The position numbers were made by a program, and so were the translations under genes. A stretch of DNA of 64,000 nt, from positions 2,012,001-2,076,000 of the forward strand of contig NZ_CP038141.1 in the NCBI RefSeq assembly GCF_006542355.1, read 5' to 3'. The notes beneath the pieces were generated by a model. It made no database searches and had not been told where the DNA came from. It saw only the letters and a program-made list of their open reading frames with translations. The DNA comes from Swingsia samuiensis. Its GTDB lineage: Bacteria > Pseudomonadota > Alphaproteobacteria > Acetobacterales > Acetobacteraceae. This document shows, one piece after another, positions 50,572 to 60,663 of the stretch (its first letter is position 1; every line of letters begins with the position of its first letter).

Positions 50572-51168
50572 ATGATCTTACTCATTGATAACTATGATAG
50601 CTTCACCTTTAATATCGTGCATCATTTGGGTGCGATGGGTGTTGAATGTGATGTCCGGCGTAATGATGCTTTAACAGCTAAGGAAGCGCTTGCTCTGAAG
50701 CCTTCAGCCATTATTCTCTCACCTGGTCCATGCTCTCCTAATGAAGCGGGTATTTGCTGTGACCTTATTCGAGAGGCTGCCGGCAAAGTTCCGGTTTTGG
50801 GTGTGTGTTTAGGCCATCAAGCCATAGGGCAGGTATTTGGAGCAACAGTTGTCCGTGCACCCGTACCAATGCATGGGAAAATTAGTCGTATTAGCCATGA
50901 CGGTTCAGGTGTATTTAAAGGGTTGAGTAAAGATCTGGATATGGTTCGCTACCATAGCCTGACGATTGATCCTTCTTTTATTCCTGATGATATAGAGGTA
51001 AATGCGACCAGTGAGGATGGTGTTATTATGGGAGTGAAGCATAAGCACTACCCAATCCATGGAGTGCAGTTTCATCCAGAAAGTATTGCTTCGACACAAG
51101 GTCGGCACTTGCTCGAGAACTTCTTGGAAATTGCCAATATAAAAGTAAAAGATACTATTGCTGCATGA
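50572..51168 (+). CDS. trpG: Anthranilate synthase glutamine amidotransferase
   Basis: Supplies ammonia to TrpE. The 198 residues show LLIDNYDSFTFNIVHHLG, ILSPGPCSPNEAG, the nucleophile Cys in VLGVCLGHQAIGQ and the His-Glu pair in GVQFHPESIAS. It could also serve aminodeoxychorismate synthase. It overlaps trpD by four bases. Confidence 0.95.
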   Translation: MILLIDNYDSFTFNIVHHLGAMGVECDVRRNDALTAKEALALKPSAIILSPGPCSPNEAGICCDLIREAAGKVPVLGVCLGHQAIGQVFGATVVRAPVPMHGKISRISHDGSGVFKGLSKDLDMVRYHSLTIDPSFIPDDIEVNATSEDGVIMGVKHKHYPIHGVQFHPESIASTQGRHLLENFLEIANIKVKDTIAA

Positions 51169-52256
51169 GTTTAAATCCGTCTTTTCTGGAATTATTTCAT
51201 AAAGTATCTCGTGGAGAAAAACTCAGCTTAAAAGAGGCTGAGTTTTCTTTTTCGTATATTATGGAAGGTCGTGTTGAAGAGCCGTTGCTAGCCGCTTTTT
51301 TAACAGCTCTAAAAGTTCGTGGAGAGTCTACGGATGAATTAACTGGAGCGGTTAAAGCTGTTCGTCGTTATATGACAACGCTCCCATATGTTCCTGATGG
51401 CACGATAGATGTGTGTGGAACGGGGGGAGATGGTTTAAAAACTTTAAATATATCAACGGCTGTAGCTTTTGTTTTGGCTGGCCTTGGTGTGCAGGTGGCT
51501 AAACACGGGAATAGGGCATTATCCTCCCAATCAGGGGCTACGGATGTGCTTGAGGAGCTTGGTATCCCGCCTTCTGATGATTTAGCTCTTCAATCTCAAA
51601 GATTATCAGAGTATAATTTGACCTTCCTTGCAGCACCTTATCATCATCCAGCGATGCGTTATGCTGCACCTGTACGGAAAAGTCTTGGTATTCGAACTTT
51701 GTTTAATCTGGTTGGTCCTTTATGTAATCCTGCACAGGTTAAGCACCAACTCATTGGTGTTTACGATGCTGCATGGTCAGAACCAGTGGTCAGAACACTT
51801 GCTGCTTTAGGAAGTAAAAAAGTTTGGGCTGTAAATAGCGTAACAGAGGAGGGAGGAAGTGATGAACTTACCCTCGCAGGACAAGCTGACGTTGCAGCCT
51901 ATGAGAATGAAACATTTTTCCACGTATCCTTTGATCCAGAATTAAGTGGTTTACCCTATGCTCCGGTTTCTGCTATTCGGGGCGGTGATGCAAAAGAAAA
52001 TGCCATGGCTCTTCTTGAACTCTTAAAGGGTAAAAGCGGGCCTTATCGAGACGTTGTTCTTTTAAATGCAGCAGCTGCTCTGCATGTGGCCGATTTGGGA
52101 AACATTATAGTGGACGGACGCATTGATCCTAAAGCCTTCCGTAACAATGTAGCTTTAGCTGCACGCTCAATTGATAATGGATACGCGCTCAAAGCGTTGC
52201 AGAATTTGCGCGATTCTACATCTTCTTCCATTCATACCAATTCAGGACTATCATGA
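51165..52256 (+). CDS. trpD: Anthranilate phosphoribosyltransferase
   Basis: Adds the phosphoribosyl group to anthranilate. The 363 residues have the PRPP motif CGTGGDGLKTLNISTA, KHGNRALSSQSGATDVLE, APYHHPAMRYAAPVRKSLGIRTLFNLVGPLCNPA and the metal-binding EEGGSDELTL. A slightly extended C-terminus. Overlaps trpG and trpC by ATGA on both sides. Confidence 0.96.
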   Translation: MSLNPSFLELFHKVSRGEKLSLKEAEFSFSYIMEGRVEEPLLAAFLTALKVRGESTDELTGAVKAVRRYMTTLPYVPDGTIDVCGTGGDGLKTLNISTAVAFVLAGLGVQVAKHGNRALSSQSGATDVLEELGIPPSDDLALQSQRLSEYNLTFLAAPYHHPAMRYAAPVRKSLGIRTLFNLVGPLCNPAQVKHQLIGVYDAAWSEPVVRTLAALGSKKVWAVNSVTEEGGSDELTLAGQADVAAYENETFFHVSFDPELSGLPYAPVSAIRGGDAKENAMALLELLKGKSGPYRDVVLLNAAAALHVADLGNIIVDGRIDPKAFRNNVALAARSIDNGYALKALQNLRDSTSSSIHTNSGLS

Positions 52257-53170
52257 CCCTCATGCATTCACGCAACGCAATTCATTATGCGCCTGACGGG
52301 CTAGAGAATTTTCCTGACCCTTCAGTGCCTGAAACAATGACATCTCCTTTGGAAAATCCAGAGGCAGAAGATCGTAAAGACGTTCTTAAACGCATCTGCG
52401 CACGGACACGCGTTGATGTTGAACAACGATCACAGATTATGTCTTTGAAAGAAATTACAGCCCGTGCAGCGGAAGTTGAAACTCCTACACGTGGATTTGG
52501 CCAAGCGTTACAAGTCTTAACAGCTGATCGACAGGTTGGGTTGATTGCGGAAATCAAAAAAGCATCGCCTTCTGCAGGTGTGCTCCGCCCAGATTATAAC
52601 CCTGTAGAGATCGCTCAATCGTATGAAGCCGCAGGGGCAACATGCCTCTCCATCCTGACAGAAGGGTCATGCTTTCACGGCAGCACAGATGATATCCGCG
52701 CTGTAAGAGAAGCATGCCGTCTACCAATCCTTCGTAAAGATTTTATTCTTGATCCATGGCAAGTGCATGAAAGCCGTTTGATTGGTGCAGATTGTATTCT
52801 GTTAATCATGGCAGCTTTGGATGAAACACAGGCTGCTGACTTAATCAGTATCGCGCGTGGTCTGGATATGGATGTTCTGGTGGAAGTCCATAATGAAGAA
52901 GAGCTTAATAAAGCGTTAGCTCTCGATACGTCGTTAATCGGTATTAATAATCGTAATTTAAGTACGTTAAAGACTGATATCCAAACGACCATAGATTTAG
53001 CGCCTTTGGTTCCACCAGATAAGCTTGTGGTTTCTGAAAGTGGAATTAAAACTCAAGATGACATGTTAAAAGTTGGTGCAGTAGGCGCGAGTGCTGTTCT
53101 TGTTGGTGAAAGTCTCCTAAGGGAAGAGGATCCTGGTCTAGCTGCTCGCAAACTTCTAGGGTTTGTTTAA
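52253..53170 (+). CDS. trpC: Indole-3-glycerol-phosphate synthase
   Basis: Closes the indole ring from CdRP. The ATG at 52253 overlaps the trpD stop, giving 305 residues, about 40 more than usual at the N-terminus. A second start at the Met before TSPLENPEAED would give the normal size. Motifs: LIAEIKKASPSAG, CLSILTEGSCFHG, PILRKDFILDPWQV, GINNRNLSTLKTD and VVSESGIKT. The trp operon ends here without trpB or trpA. Confidence 0.95.
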   Translation: MTLMHSRNAIHYAPDGLENFPDPSVPETMTSPLENPEAEDRKDVLKRICARTRVDVEQRSQIMSLKEITARAAEVETPTRGFGQALQVLTADRQVGLIAEIKKASPSAGVLRPDYNPVEIAQSYEAAGATCLSILTEGSCFHGSTDDIRAVREACRLPILRKDFILDPWQVHESRLIGADCILLIMAALDETQAADLISIARGLDMDVLVEVHNEEELNKALALDTSLIGINNRNLSTLKTDIQTTIDLAPLVPPDKLVVSESGIKTQDDMLKVGAVGASAVLVGESLLREEDPGLAARKLLGFV

Positions 53171-53265
53171 AAACATCCTTTAGAGATGCGCATCACCAGC
53201 TCTGGTCATGATGCTTAAGAACGAGTAAGAGATTTAAAATATTTGTGATTTCTCAGGAGACCACC

Positions 53266-54270
53266 ATGGGAGAAACAGCGTCTGCTCCTAGCAGAAGTAA
53301 TGGCCCGGCTCTTTCGCCGGAATTAATGAAACGTGCGTATAAGGATATGCTCCTTGTACGCCGTTTTGAAGAGAAAGCTGGGCAACTTTATGGCATGGGG
53401 TTGATTGGCGGTTTTTGTCATTTGTACATCGGGCAAGAGGCTGTTGTTGTTGGTCTTGGATTAAATATGAAAGAAGGTGATCAATCGATCACTTCATATC
53501 GTGATCATGGTCAAATGCTTGTCGCAGGTATGACAGCGCGTGGTGTGATGGCTGAGCTTACAGGACGTGCAGGAGGGTATTCCCGTGGGAAGGGCGGCTC
53601 TATGCACATGTTCTCTCGTGAAAAAGAGTTTTATGGTGGTCATGGGATTGTAGGAGCGCAGGTCGCTATCGGTACAGGGCTAGCTTTTGCTAATAAATAT
53701 CGTGGCACAGACGATGTAGCTGTTGTTTACTTTGGTGAAGGTGCTTCTTCTCAAGGTCAGGTATTTGAAAGCTTTAACTTAGCCGCACTCCATAAACTTC
53801 CTTGCGTTTACGTGATTGAAAATAATCGCTACGGGATGGGGACGTCAATTGAACGTGCGTCTGCTTCCAAAGATCTCTCCCGGAATGGTGAACCATGGGG
53901 TATTCCAAGCCGAAAGGTGGATGGAATGGACGTGTTTGCGGTTAACCAAGCGGCTCAAGAAGCTTTTGAACATTGCCGTTCAGGTAAAGGGCCTTTCCTG
54001 TTGGAAATGGAGACATATCGTTACAGAGGCCACTCCATGTCTGACCCTGCCAAATATCGTCAACGGTCAGAAGTAGACGAAATACGGAATAACCGTGACC
54101 CAATTAATACACTTAAAACAGAAATGTTAAATAACGGTATAACAGAAGATATTTTTAAAGAGATCGAGAAAGACGTAAAAGCCGTTGTAGCTGACGCGGT
54201 TGAGTTTGCTCAAACCAGCCCGGAACCAGATGCGTCTGAACTTTGGACTGATATTTTGGTGGAGGCATAA
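53266..54270 (+). CDS. pdhA: Pyruvate dehydrogenase E1 component, alpha subunit
   Basis: Thiamine-diphosphate-dependent decarboxylation of pyruvate. The ATG at 53266 follows AGGAG by 6 bases, giving 334 residues; a GTG at 53245 is an unlikely alternative. Motifs: [44 protein letters not shown], the thiamine motif [33 protein letters not shown], and the phosphorylation-loop-like [10 protein letters not shown]. First gene of the complete complex operon. Confidence 0.97.
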   Translation: MGETASAPSRSNGPALSPELMKRAYKDMLLVRRFEEKAGQLYGMGLIGGFCHLYIGQEAVVVGLGLNMKEGDQSITSYRDHGQMLVAGMTARGVMAELTGRAGGYSRGKGGSMHMFSREKEFYGGHGIVGAQVAIGTGLAFANKYRGTDDVAVVYFGEGASSQGQVFESFNLAALHKLPCVYVIENNRYGMGTSIERASASKDLSRNGEPWGIPSRKVDGMDVFAVNQAAQEAFEHCRSGKGPFLLEMETYRYRGHSMSDPAKYRQRSEVDEIRNNRDPINTLKTEMLNNGITEDIFKEIEKDVKAVVADAVEFAQTSPEPDASELWTDILVEA

Positions 54271-54274
54271 GTAT

Positions 54275-55648
54275 ATGGCATCGTTAATTTTGATGCCGGC
54301 GTTATCGCCGACCATGACAGAAGGTACCATTACGCGTTGGTTATGCTCTCCGGGCCAGTCTGTAAGTTCAGGTGACATTATTGCAGAAATAGAAACCGAT
54401 AAAGCAACGATGGAAGTCGAAGCGGTTGATGATGGCATTATAGGAAAAATTTTGCTGGATGCTGAGAGTGGGAGTGTTGCTGTAAACACTCCTATCGCGG
54501 TTTTGCTGCAAGAAGGTGAGGATATTTCAGCCGCAGACCACGTGACCCGTTCGGAAGAAACTCCATCAGCGGGAGCCTCTGTCGCGACTGAGGCAAAAGA
54601 AAATACTGAACATAAAGCTTCACTCCCAAAAACTACTCCCGTAGAAGACGATAAAGACTGGGGCGAAACAAAAGAAATTACGGTTCGCGAAGCATTGCGT
54701 GATGCAATGGCTATGGAGCTTCGTCGGGACCCTAATGTTTTTCTAATGGGAGAAGAGGTCGCTCAATATCAAGGGGCTTATAAAGTGAGCCAAGGGTTGC
54801 TGGATGAGTTCGGTGAAAAACGTGTCATCGATACCCCCATTACTGAGCATGGATTTACAGGCATGGCTGTTGGCGCAGCTTTGACAGGATTGCGCCCAAT
54901 TGTTGAGTTCATGACGATGAACTTTTCGATGCAGGCTGTAGATCACATTATTAACTCTGCTGCAAAAACGCTTTATATGTCTGGCGGCCAAATGGGATGC
55001 CCCATCGTTTTTCGCGGTCCTAATGGTGCTGCTGCACGTGTTGGCGCACAACATTCCCAGTGTTTTGCAAGTTGGTATGCTCATATTCCTGGGATGAAAG
55101 TTGTAGCACCTTGGTCTTCTGCAGATGCAAAAGGTTTATTACGGGCTGCAATTCGTGATCCCAATCCGGTTGTGGTGCTTGAAAATGAGATCCTTTATGG
55201 CCAAAAATTCCCATGCCCTGTGGATGAAGAGTTTATTCTTCCTATAGGAAAGGCCAAAATTGAACGGACTGGAAAAGACGTTACACTCGTAGCTTTCTCC
55301 ATTATGGTTGGCGTTGCGTTAGAAGCGGCTGAGTTGTTAGCTAAAGAAGGTATTGAAGCTGAAGTTATAAACCTTCGTTCACTTCGCCCTCTTGATACGG
55401 AAACAATTATTCAAAGTGTAAAAAAGACAAACCGTATTGTTTCTGTTGAAGAGGGATGGCCGGTTGCAGGGATTGGGGCTGAAATTTGCACCATCGCTGT
55501 TGAACAAGCATTTGATTGGTTAGACGCTCCACCTGCTCGTGTGTGTGGTCTGGATATACCGATGCCATATGCGGCAAATCTTGAAAAATTAGCTCTTCCT
55601 AAGCCTGAGTGGGTTGTGGACGCAGTACGCAAGCAGTTTCGGGACTAA
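54275..55648 (+). CDS. pdhB: Pyruvate dehydrogenase E1 component, beta subunit, with lipoyl domain
   Basis: Forms the E1 heterotetramer with PdhA. The ATG at 54275 follows GGAGG and gives 457 residues. An N-terminal lipoyl domain (about 1-80) has the lipoyl-Lys motif [13 protein letters not shown]. An acidic, Ala/Thr-rich linker follows to about 130, then the transketolase-type domain ([60 protein letters not shown]) and the C-terminal [16 protein letters not shown] lipoyl-bearing E1 beta is typical of Alphaproteobacteria such as rhizobia and Zymomonas. Confidence 0.97.
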   Translation: MASLILMPALSPTMTEGTITRWLCSPGQSVSSGDIIAEIETDKATMEVEAVDDGIIGKILLDAESGSVAVNTPIAVLLQEGEDISAADHVTRSEETPSAGASVATEAKENTEHKASLPKTTPVEDDKDWGETKEITVREALRDAMAMELRRDPNVFLMGEEVAQYQGAYKVSQGLLDEFGEKRVIDTPITEHGFTGMAVGAALTGLRPIVEFMTMNFSMQAVDHIINSAAKTLYMSGGQMGCPIVFRGPNGAAARVGAQHSQCFASWYAHIPGMKVVAPWSSADAKGLLRAAIRDPNPVVVLENEILYGQKFPCPVDEEFILPIGKAKIERTGKDVTLVAFSIMVGVALEAAELLAKEGIEAEVINLRSLRPLDTETIIQSVKKTNRIVSVEEGWPVAGIGAEICTIAVEQAFDWLDAPPARVCGLDIPMPYAANLEKLALPKPEWVVDAVRKQFRD

Positions 55649-55652
55649 AATA

Positions 55653-56876
55653 ATGGCCAATAATATTTTAATGCCAGCCTTATCGCCGACCATGACGGAG
55701 GGTAAATTAGCCCGATGGTTAAAGAAAGAAGGCGATCATATTTCTGCTGGAGATATAATTGCGGAGATCGAAACTGACAAAGCGACAATGGAAGTTGAAG
55801 CTGTAGATGAGGGGGTTTTAGGGCGCATTCTCATTCAAGAAGGAGAAGAAGGTGTTGCTGTTAATACACCTATTGCCATTCTGGTTGAGGAAGGTGAAGA
55901 TATACCCGAAACAGCTTTAAAAACACCGTTTACTCCACAAAAATCCTCTTCTGATGGTCAAGCACCTTCCAGCGGGGAAGAAAAGAAAGTGCTACCAGCT
56001 TCTCATAAAACATCTCATGAGAAGCGAATTTTTATCTCTCCGTTAGCAAAAAGAGTTGCTCAAGAAAAAGGGATCTCTTTGGAAAGCCTGAAGGGAACTG
56101 GCCCTAATGGACGTATTATAAAAAGAGATGTTGAAAAAGGGAGTATCCTTCCGGCTCCAGATAATACAAATTCTGGCACAGCTCAAAGTGATATTAAGCG
56201 TATTTCAAACTCTACAATGCGGAAGGTGATTGCCCGTCGTTTAACAGAGTCCAAAACGCAAGTTCCTCATTTCTATGTGTCGGTTGATATTGAGCTTGAT
56301 AGGCTTCTGGAACTTCGTTCAAAGCTGAATGCTACGGCAGAAGAAAATAGTTTTAAAATTTCTGTGAATGATATGATGATCAAAGCTGTAGCTTTGGCAT
56401 TGAAAAAAGTTCCGGGCCTGAACGTACAGTTTACAGAAAAAGAAATACTACATTATGAAAATGTCGATATTTCTATGGCTGTTTCAATTCCAGATGGCTT
56501 GATTACGCCAATTATTCGTAATGCTGATCGTAAATCGCTGCGTGAAATTAGTGTAGAAGCTAAAAGCCTTGCTAAAAAGGCTCGAGCTGGAAAATTAAAA
56601 CCTGAAGAGTTCCAAGGGGGTACATTCTCTATTTCTAATATGGGAATGTTTGGCGTACGGGATTTCTCAGCAATTATTAATCCACCTCAAGCAGGAATTT
56701 TGGCCATTGCAGCAGGTGAAAAGCGTGCTGTTGTGCGAGGAGATAAGCTTGAAATAGCTACGGTCATGACAACAACTCTATCTGTTGATCATAGAGCTGT
56801 GGACGGAGCGTTAGGAGCCCAGTGGCTCAATGCTCTGAGAGATATTATTCAAAACCCCTATTTTTTGGTGGTCTAA
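55653..56876 (+). CDS. pdhC: Dihydrolipoamide acetyltransferase (E2)
   Basis: Transfers the acetyl group to CoA and forms the core of the complex. The ATG at 55653, 4 bases after pdhB, gives 407 residues. One lipoyl domain (about 1-80, Lys in [13 protein letters not shown]), a peripheral-subunit-binding domain ([28 protein letters not shown], about 135-165) and the catalytic domain ending with [15 protein letters not shown] (His-Asp) are in order. Confidence 0.97.
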   Translation: MANNILMPALSPTMTEGKLARWLKKEGDHISAGDIIAEIETDKATMEVEAVDEGVLGRILIQEGEEGVAVNTPIAILVEEGEDIPETALKTPFTPQKSSSDGQAPSSGEEKKVLPASHKTSHEKRIFISPLAKRVAQEKGISLESLKGTGPNGRIIKRDVEKGSILPAPDNTNSGTAQSDIKRISNSTMRKVIARRLTESKTQVPHFYVSVDIELDRLLELRSKLNATAEENSFKISVNDMMIKAVALALKKVPGLNVQFTEKEILHYENVDISMAVSIPDGLITPIIRNADRKSLREISVEAKSLAKKARAGKLKPEEFQGGTFSISNMGMFGVRDFSAIINPPQAGILAIAAGEKRAVVRGDKLEIATVMTTTLSVDHRAVDGALGAQWLNALRDIIQNPYFLVV

Positions 56877-56879
56877 CTT

Positions 56880-58286
56880 ATGTCTGATACATTTGATTTA
56901 ATCGTCGTTGGTGGTGGCCCTGGTGGGTATGTTGCTGCGTTAAGAGCAAGCCAGTTAGGGATGAGTGTCGCGGTTGTTGAAAGTACTCACCTTGGTGGTA
57001 TTTGCTTAAACTGGGGCTGTATCCCAACGAAGGCTTTATTACGCTCATCGGAAATACATCATCTGCTGCATGAACTAGATAGCTATGGTTTTTCTGCAGA
57101 TAATATTAAATTTGATATTCCTAAAATTGTTGCCCGTTCTCGTGCTGTTGTAAAGCGAATGAATACAGGCGTTGCACATCTATTGAAAAAAGCAAAAGTA
57201 CAGGTTTTTGACGGGCGAGCAAAACTTGCAGGAAAAGCTGGAGAGGCTCATAAGGTTTCTATCACAAAGGATGGTCAAGAGATTGCTGTAATTAAAGCTC
57301 CTCACGTTATCTTAGCGACTGGAGCAAAAGCCCGACAACTTGCTGGCTTGGAAACAGACGGGCATTTAGTCTGGGGCGCTCGGGAAGCAATGACACCAAC
57401 TGAATTACCTAAAAGGTTGCTCGTCATTGGATCTGGAGCCATTGGTGTTGAGTTTGCTTCTTTCTATCGAAATATGGGCAGTGAAGTGACCATTGCAGAA
57501 GTAGCAGACCGCATTTTAATTGCGGAAGATCCTGAGATCAGTGCCGCAGCCCGTAAGTCTTTTGAAAAGCAGGGAATTAAAATTATTACCAATGCCAAAG
57601 TTGGGCCTTTGCAAAAGGGTAGTAACGAGGTTTCAACTACGATTGAAAGCCCTCAAGGCACTGTTAACCTTACGGTTGATCGGGTTATTTGTGCCGTTGG
57701 TATTGTGGGAAATGTTGATGATCTAGGACTTGAGAATACGAAAGTTCAAATTGATCGTACACACATTATAACAAATGAATTCTGCGAGACGGCTGAGCTC
57801 GGGGTATATGCTATTGGAGATGTAGCAGGTGCTCCATGGTTAGCGCATAAGGCCAGTCATGAAGCTGTCATTTGTGTTGAGAAAATTGCAGGGCGTTCGC
57901 CTGAACCCTTACATCCACTTAACATTCCCGGTTGCACATACTCACGCCCACAAGTCGCTTCTGTCGGTTTGTCGGAAGAAAAAGCCATTGCAGCAGGCCA
58001 TAAAGTACGCGTTGGACGTTTCCCTCTGATGGCTAACGGTAAAGCTGTCGCTATGGGAGAAACAGATGGAATGGTAAAGACCGTCTTTGATGCGACTACG
58101 GGCGAGCTTTTAGGTGCGCATATGATTGGTGCAGAAGTAACTGAGATGATCCAAGGGTATGTGATTGCTCGAACAGGGGAACTAACAGAAGCTGAGCTTA
58201 TGGAAACAGTTTTCCCACATCCAACAATTTCAGAAACGATGCATGAAGCAACTCTTGCGGCCTTTGATGGTCCTCTTCATATATAA
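56880..58286 (+). CDS. lpdA: Dihydrolipoamide dehydrogenase (E3)
   Basis: Reoxidises dihydrolipoamide with FAD and NAD. The 468 residues have the FAD fold LIVVGGGPGGYVAALRA, the redox disulfide GGICLNWGCIPTKALL, the NAD fold LLVIGSGAIGVEFASFY, AIGDVAGAPWLAHKA, and the C-terminal His-Glu pair in FPHPTISETMHEA. It lies 3 bases after pdhC. Confidence 0.97.
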   Translation: MSDTFDLIVVGGGPGGYVAALRASQLGMSVAVVESTHLGGICLNWGCIPTKALLRSSEIHHLLHELDSYGFSADNIKFDIPKIVARSRAVVKRMNTGVAHLLKKAKVQVFDGRAKLAGKAGEAHKVSITKDGQEIAVIKAPHVILATGAKARQLAGLETDGHLVWGAREAMTPTELPKRLLVIGSGAIGVEFASFYRNMGSEVTIAEVADRILIAEDPEISAAARKSFEKQGIKIITNAKVGPLQKGSNEVSTTIESPQGTVNLTVDRVICAVGIVGNVDDLGLENTKVQIDRTHIITNEFCETAELGVYAIGDVAGAPWLAHKASHEAVICVEKIAGRSPEPLHPLNIPGCTYSRPQVASVGLSEEKAIAAGHKVRVGRFPLMANGKAVAMGETDGMVKTVFDATTGELLGAHMIGAEVTEMIQGYVIARTGELTEAELMETVFPHPTISETMHEATLAAFDGPLHI

Positions 58287-58292
58287 CGCCTC

Positions 58293-59261
58293 ATGTCTCA
58301 ACGTATTACCATAGATCATCGAGGAAATTCGTCATCCCGTCACCCAGAAAAGGTGAACCGTCCTGATAATCCAATTCAGCGTAAGCCGTCTTGGATTAGG
58401 GTTAAGGCGCCTAACCATCCCGTGTACCATGAAACACGGGATTTAATGCGAAAAGCTAATCTGGTAACGGTGTGTGAAGAAGCTGCTTGCCCTAATATTG
58501 GTGAATGCTGGTCTCAACGGCATGCAACCATGATGATCATGGGAGATATTTGTACACGCGCTTGTTCTTTTTGTAATGTGACAACAGGTTTGCCGCGAGC
58601 ATTGGATGAAGATGAGCCAAGGCGAGTTGCAGATGCCGTTTCAAAGCTAGGTTTGCGTCATGTTGTGATAACATCAGTGGATCGAGATGATTTGGAAGAT
58701 GGGGGAGCTCGTCACTTTGCACACGTTATCCGTGCCATTCGTCAACAATCTCCTGACACAACAATTGAAATCTTAACGCCTGACTTCCTTCGTAAACCAG
58801 GTGCTCTTGAAGTGGTGGTGGAGGCTAAACCGGATGTTTTTAATCACAATATAGAAACAATTCCGCGTTTATACCCGACTATTCGTCCAGGAGCACGTTA
58901 TTATCAATCTGTAAGATTGTTGGATGATGCAAAAAAAATAGATCCATCTCTCTTTACAAAATCAGGCCTGATGCTGGGCTTAGGAGAAGAAAAGATGGAA
59001 GTCTGGCAAGTGATGGATGACTTTAGAATTGCTGATGTCGATTTTTTGACCTTAGGCCAATATTTACAACCCTCCATAAAACATGCTGCTGTCAGTAAAT
59101 TTGTTACACCTGAAGAATTTGATGATTATGCTGTTGCTGCGCGCTCAAAGGGTTTTTTACAGGTGAGTGCAAGCCCTTTAACTCGGTCATCATATCATGC
59201 GGACAGTGACTTTGCTCAACTTAAAGCTACACGAAACAATCGTTTGAAAGAGTTGTTATAA
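58293..59261 (+). CDS. lipA: Lipoyl synthase
   Basis: Radical-SAM enzyme that inserts two sulfurs into octanoyl groups, making the lipoyl cofactor needed by the preceding genes. The 322 residues have the auxiliary cluster motif [13 protein letters not shown], the radical-SAM motif [10 protein letters not shown], and the C-terminal Arg-Ser-Ser-Tyr segment (LTRSSYHAD). It lies 6 bases after lpdA and overlaps ratA by one base. Confidence 0.96.
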   Translation: MSQRITIDHRGNSSSRHPEKVNRPDNPIQRKPSWIRVKAPNHPVYHETRDLMRKANLVTVCEEAACPNIGECWSQRHATMMIMGDICTRACSFCNVTTGLPRALDEDEPRRVADAVSKLGLRHVVITSVDRDDLEDGGARHFAHVIRAIRQQSPDTTIEILTPDFLRKPGALEVVVEAKPDVFNHNIETIPRLYPTIRPGARYYQSVRLLDDAKKIDPSLFTKSGLMLGLGEEKMEVWQVMDDFRIADVDFLTLGQYLQPSIKHAAVSKFVTPEEFDDYAVAARSKGFLQVSASPLTRSSYHADSDFAQLKATRNNRLKELL

Positions 59262-59701
59262 TGCCGACGCACGCTGAACAACGGCTTCTTGTTTATACTC
59301 CTGAACAATTATTTGATTTAGTTGCTAACGTTGCAGAATATCCCGAATTTCTTCCATGGTGCACTAAGGCAGATGTTAAATTACAAACAGAAAAAGAAAT
59401 TATTGTTGATTTAACTGCTGGTTTTGGCCCCTTCAAAGAAACATTTACGAGCAGAGTAACTCTTAATCGACCTTCTCAAATTAGAGTTCGTTATGAGAAA
59501 GGTCCTTTCAGATATTTAAACAATGTATGGACATTTACGCCTAATCCGCAAGGATGTTTAATCGATTTTTTTATTGATTTCGAGTTTAAATCAAGGCTTT
59601 TGCAGAATGCAATGGGGGTAGTTTTTAATGAAGGTGTCCGTTTGATGGTTTCTGCTTTTATTAAGCGGGCACGAGAAAAATATGGTGTTGATAAAAAATA
59701 A
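59261..59701 (+). CDS. RatA/COQ10-family START-like protein
   Basis: 146 residues of the polyketide-cyclase/START-like fold: YTPEQLFDLVANVAEYPEFLPWCTKADV, then VDLTAGFGPFKETFTSRV and FFIDFEFKSRLLQNAMGVVF. The family includes the ubiquinone-binding COQ10 proteins and the E. coli protein RatA; lipid or quinone binding is the likely role. It completes the pdh-lipA operon, a usual alphaproteobacterial arrangement. Confidence 0.88.
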   Translation: MPTHAEQRLLVYTPEQLFDLVANVAEYPEFLPWCTKADVKLQTEKEIIVDLTAGFGPFKETFTSRVTLNRPSQIRVRYEKGPFRYLNNVWTFTPNPQGCLIDFFIDFEFKSRLLQNAMGVVFNEGVRLMVSAFIKRAREKYGVDKK

Positions 59702-59801
59702 TTCTACCAAAGAGTTGATTTTTTTGAGCTATAACTTGAACTGTCGTTATGCTAAAGCGTAATTCATCAATCGGTTTTATATAAAAAGGGAAACCTGATC
59801 C

Positions 59802-60122
59802 ATGAAAAAACTTTCTGCTGGTGTATTTGCACTTTCTGCTCTCGTTGCATTCTCTGCACCTGCTATGGCGAAGCATCATCACGCTGGTGCTCATCACCAC
59901 CACAACCATAAAGGTGCAGCTGCTTCTCAAAAAGCACAAGATTCTACAACAGATGATTTGAACAGCCGTTCTTTGCAACAGGCACAAACACCACTTCCAA
60001 GCACAACGGCTCCAGCAGCACCTAACGCAACAGCTACAGTGCCATCAGCTCCTAACCAATCTGTTGTTGTTCCACCAGCAGCAGATTCAAAAATGCCTGC
60101 TGGTATGGCAATGCCTAACTAA
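59802..60122 (+). CDS. Small His-rich exported protein
   Basis: 106 residues. A clear signal peptide (MKKLSAGVFALSALVAFSAP, cleaved near AMA) is followed by a His-rich cluster KHHHAGAHHHHNHK, a Gln/Thr/Pro/Ala-rich middle, and a Met/Pro-rich end KMPAGMAMPN. No Cys is present in the mature part. His and Met clusters can bind metals such as copper, nickel or zinc; that role is inferred only. No family is recognised. It is monocistronic, with a strong terminator after it. Confidence 0.7.
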   Translation: MKKLSAGVFALSALVAFSAPAMAKHHHAGAHHHHNHKGAAASQKAQDSTTDDLNSRSLQQAQTPLPSTTAPAAPNATATVPSAPNQSVVVPPAADSKMPAGMAMPN

Positions 60123-60153
60123 TAACGCATAAATTTTATACTGCGTTATTTAG

Positions 60154-60187
60154 CCTCTGCCTTTTTTAAGGGCAGAGGTTTTTATTT
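60154..60187 (+). terminator. Rho-independent terminator after the His-rich gene
   Basis: CCTCTGCC/GGCAGAGG around an A/T-rich loop, followed by TTTTTATTT. Another 9-pair hairpin (AATAACGCA/TGCGTTATT, 60121-60150) sits just upstream. It overlaps the 3' end of convergent pncC. Confidence 0.85.
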
Positions 60188-60663
60188 AGTAAGAGTTCTA
60201 AAGAAAATTTAACGGCTTGTTGTCTGATTTGATTTCGATCCCCGCGGAATTGCATTTTCTTCGTTATTGTTTTTAGTCTCGTTGAAGCAAGCCCAAAGCA
60301 AACTGTTCCCACTGGCTTTTGTGGTGTCCCGCCTTCTGGCCCAGCTATGCCTGTTATAGAAATAGCAACATGGTCCTTTGAAAATAACTTTAAACCTCCA
60401 TCAGCCATAGCCTGTGCTGTTTCAACGCTAACAGCTCCAAACTTTTGAAGGATATCTTTATCAACTCCGACTGAATGTATTTTCATTTCATTAGAGTACG
60501 TTACAAACCCTCCTTCCAATACAGAGGAGGAACCTGATATATTTGTTAAGTAAGAAGAGAGCATACCACCTGTGCAGCTCTCAATCGTAATTAATTTTAT
60601 TTTGTTCTGTTTGAAGATATCAATAACTTGATTAGATAGATCATTAATTTGTTTATCGTACAT
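60166..60663 (-). CDS. pncC: Nicotinamide-nucleotide amidohydrolase (CinA C-terminal family)
   Basis: Deamidates NMN to NaMN in pyridine-nucleotide recycling. The 165 residues are the stand-alone CinA C-terminal domain: LITIESCTGGMLSSYLTNISGSSSVLEGGFVTYSNEMK, and ISITGIAGPEGGTPQKPVGTVCFG. The first 11 bases overlap the end of the lytic transglycosylase gene, so the two are likely translationally coupled. Confidence 0.9.
   Translation of the reverse strand: MYDKQINDLSNQVIDIFKQNKIKLITIESCTGGMLSSYLTNISGSSSVLEGGFVTYSNEMKIHSVGVDKDILQKFGAVSVETAQAMADGGLKLFSKDHVAISITGIAGPEGGTPQKPVGTVCFGLASTRLKTITKKMQFRGDRNQIRQQAVKFSLELLLNKNLCP

Noticed and set aside
53185-53214. Hairpin between trpC and pdhA
   Set aside because: The pairing is bulged and no T tract follows. 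It may be a weak transcript end but cannot be supported as a terminator.
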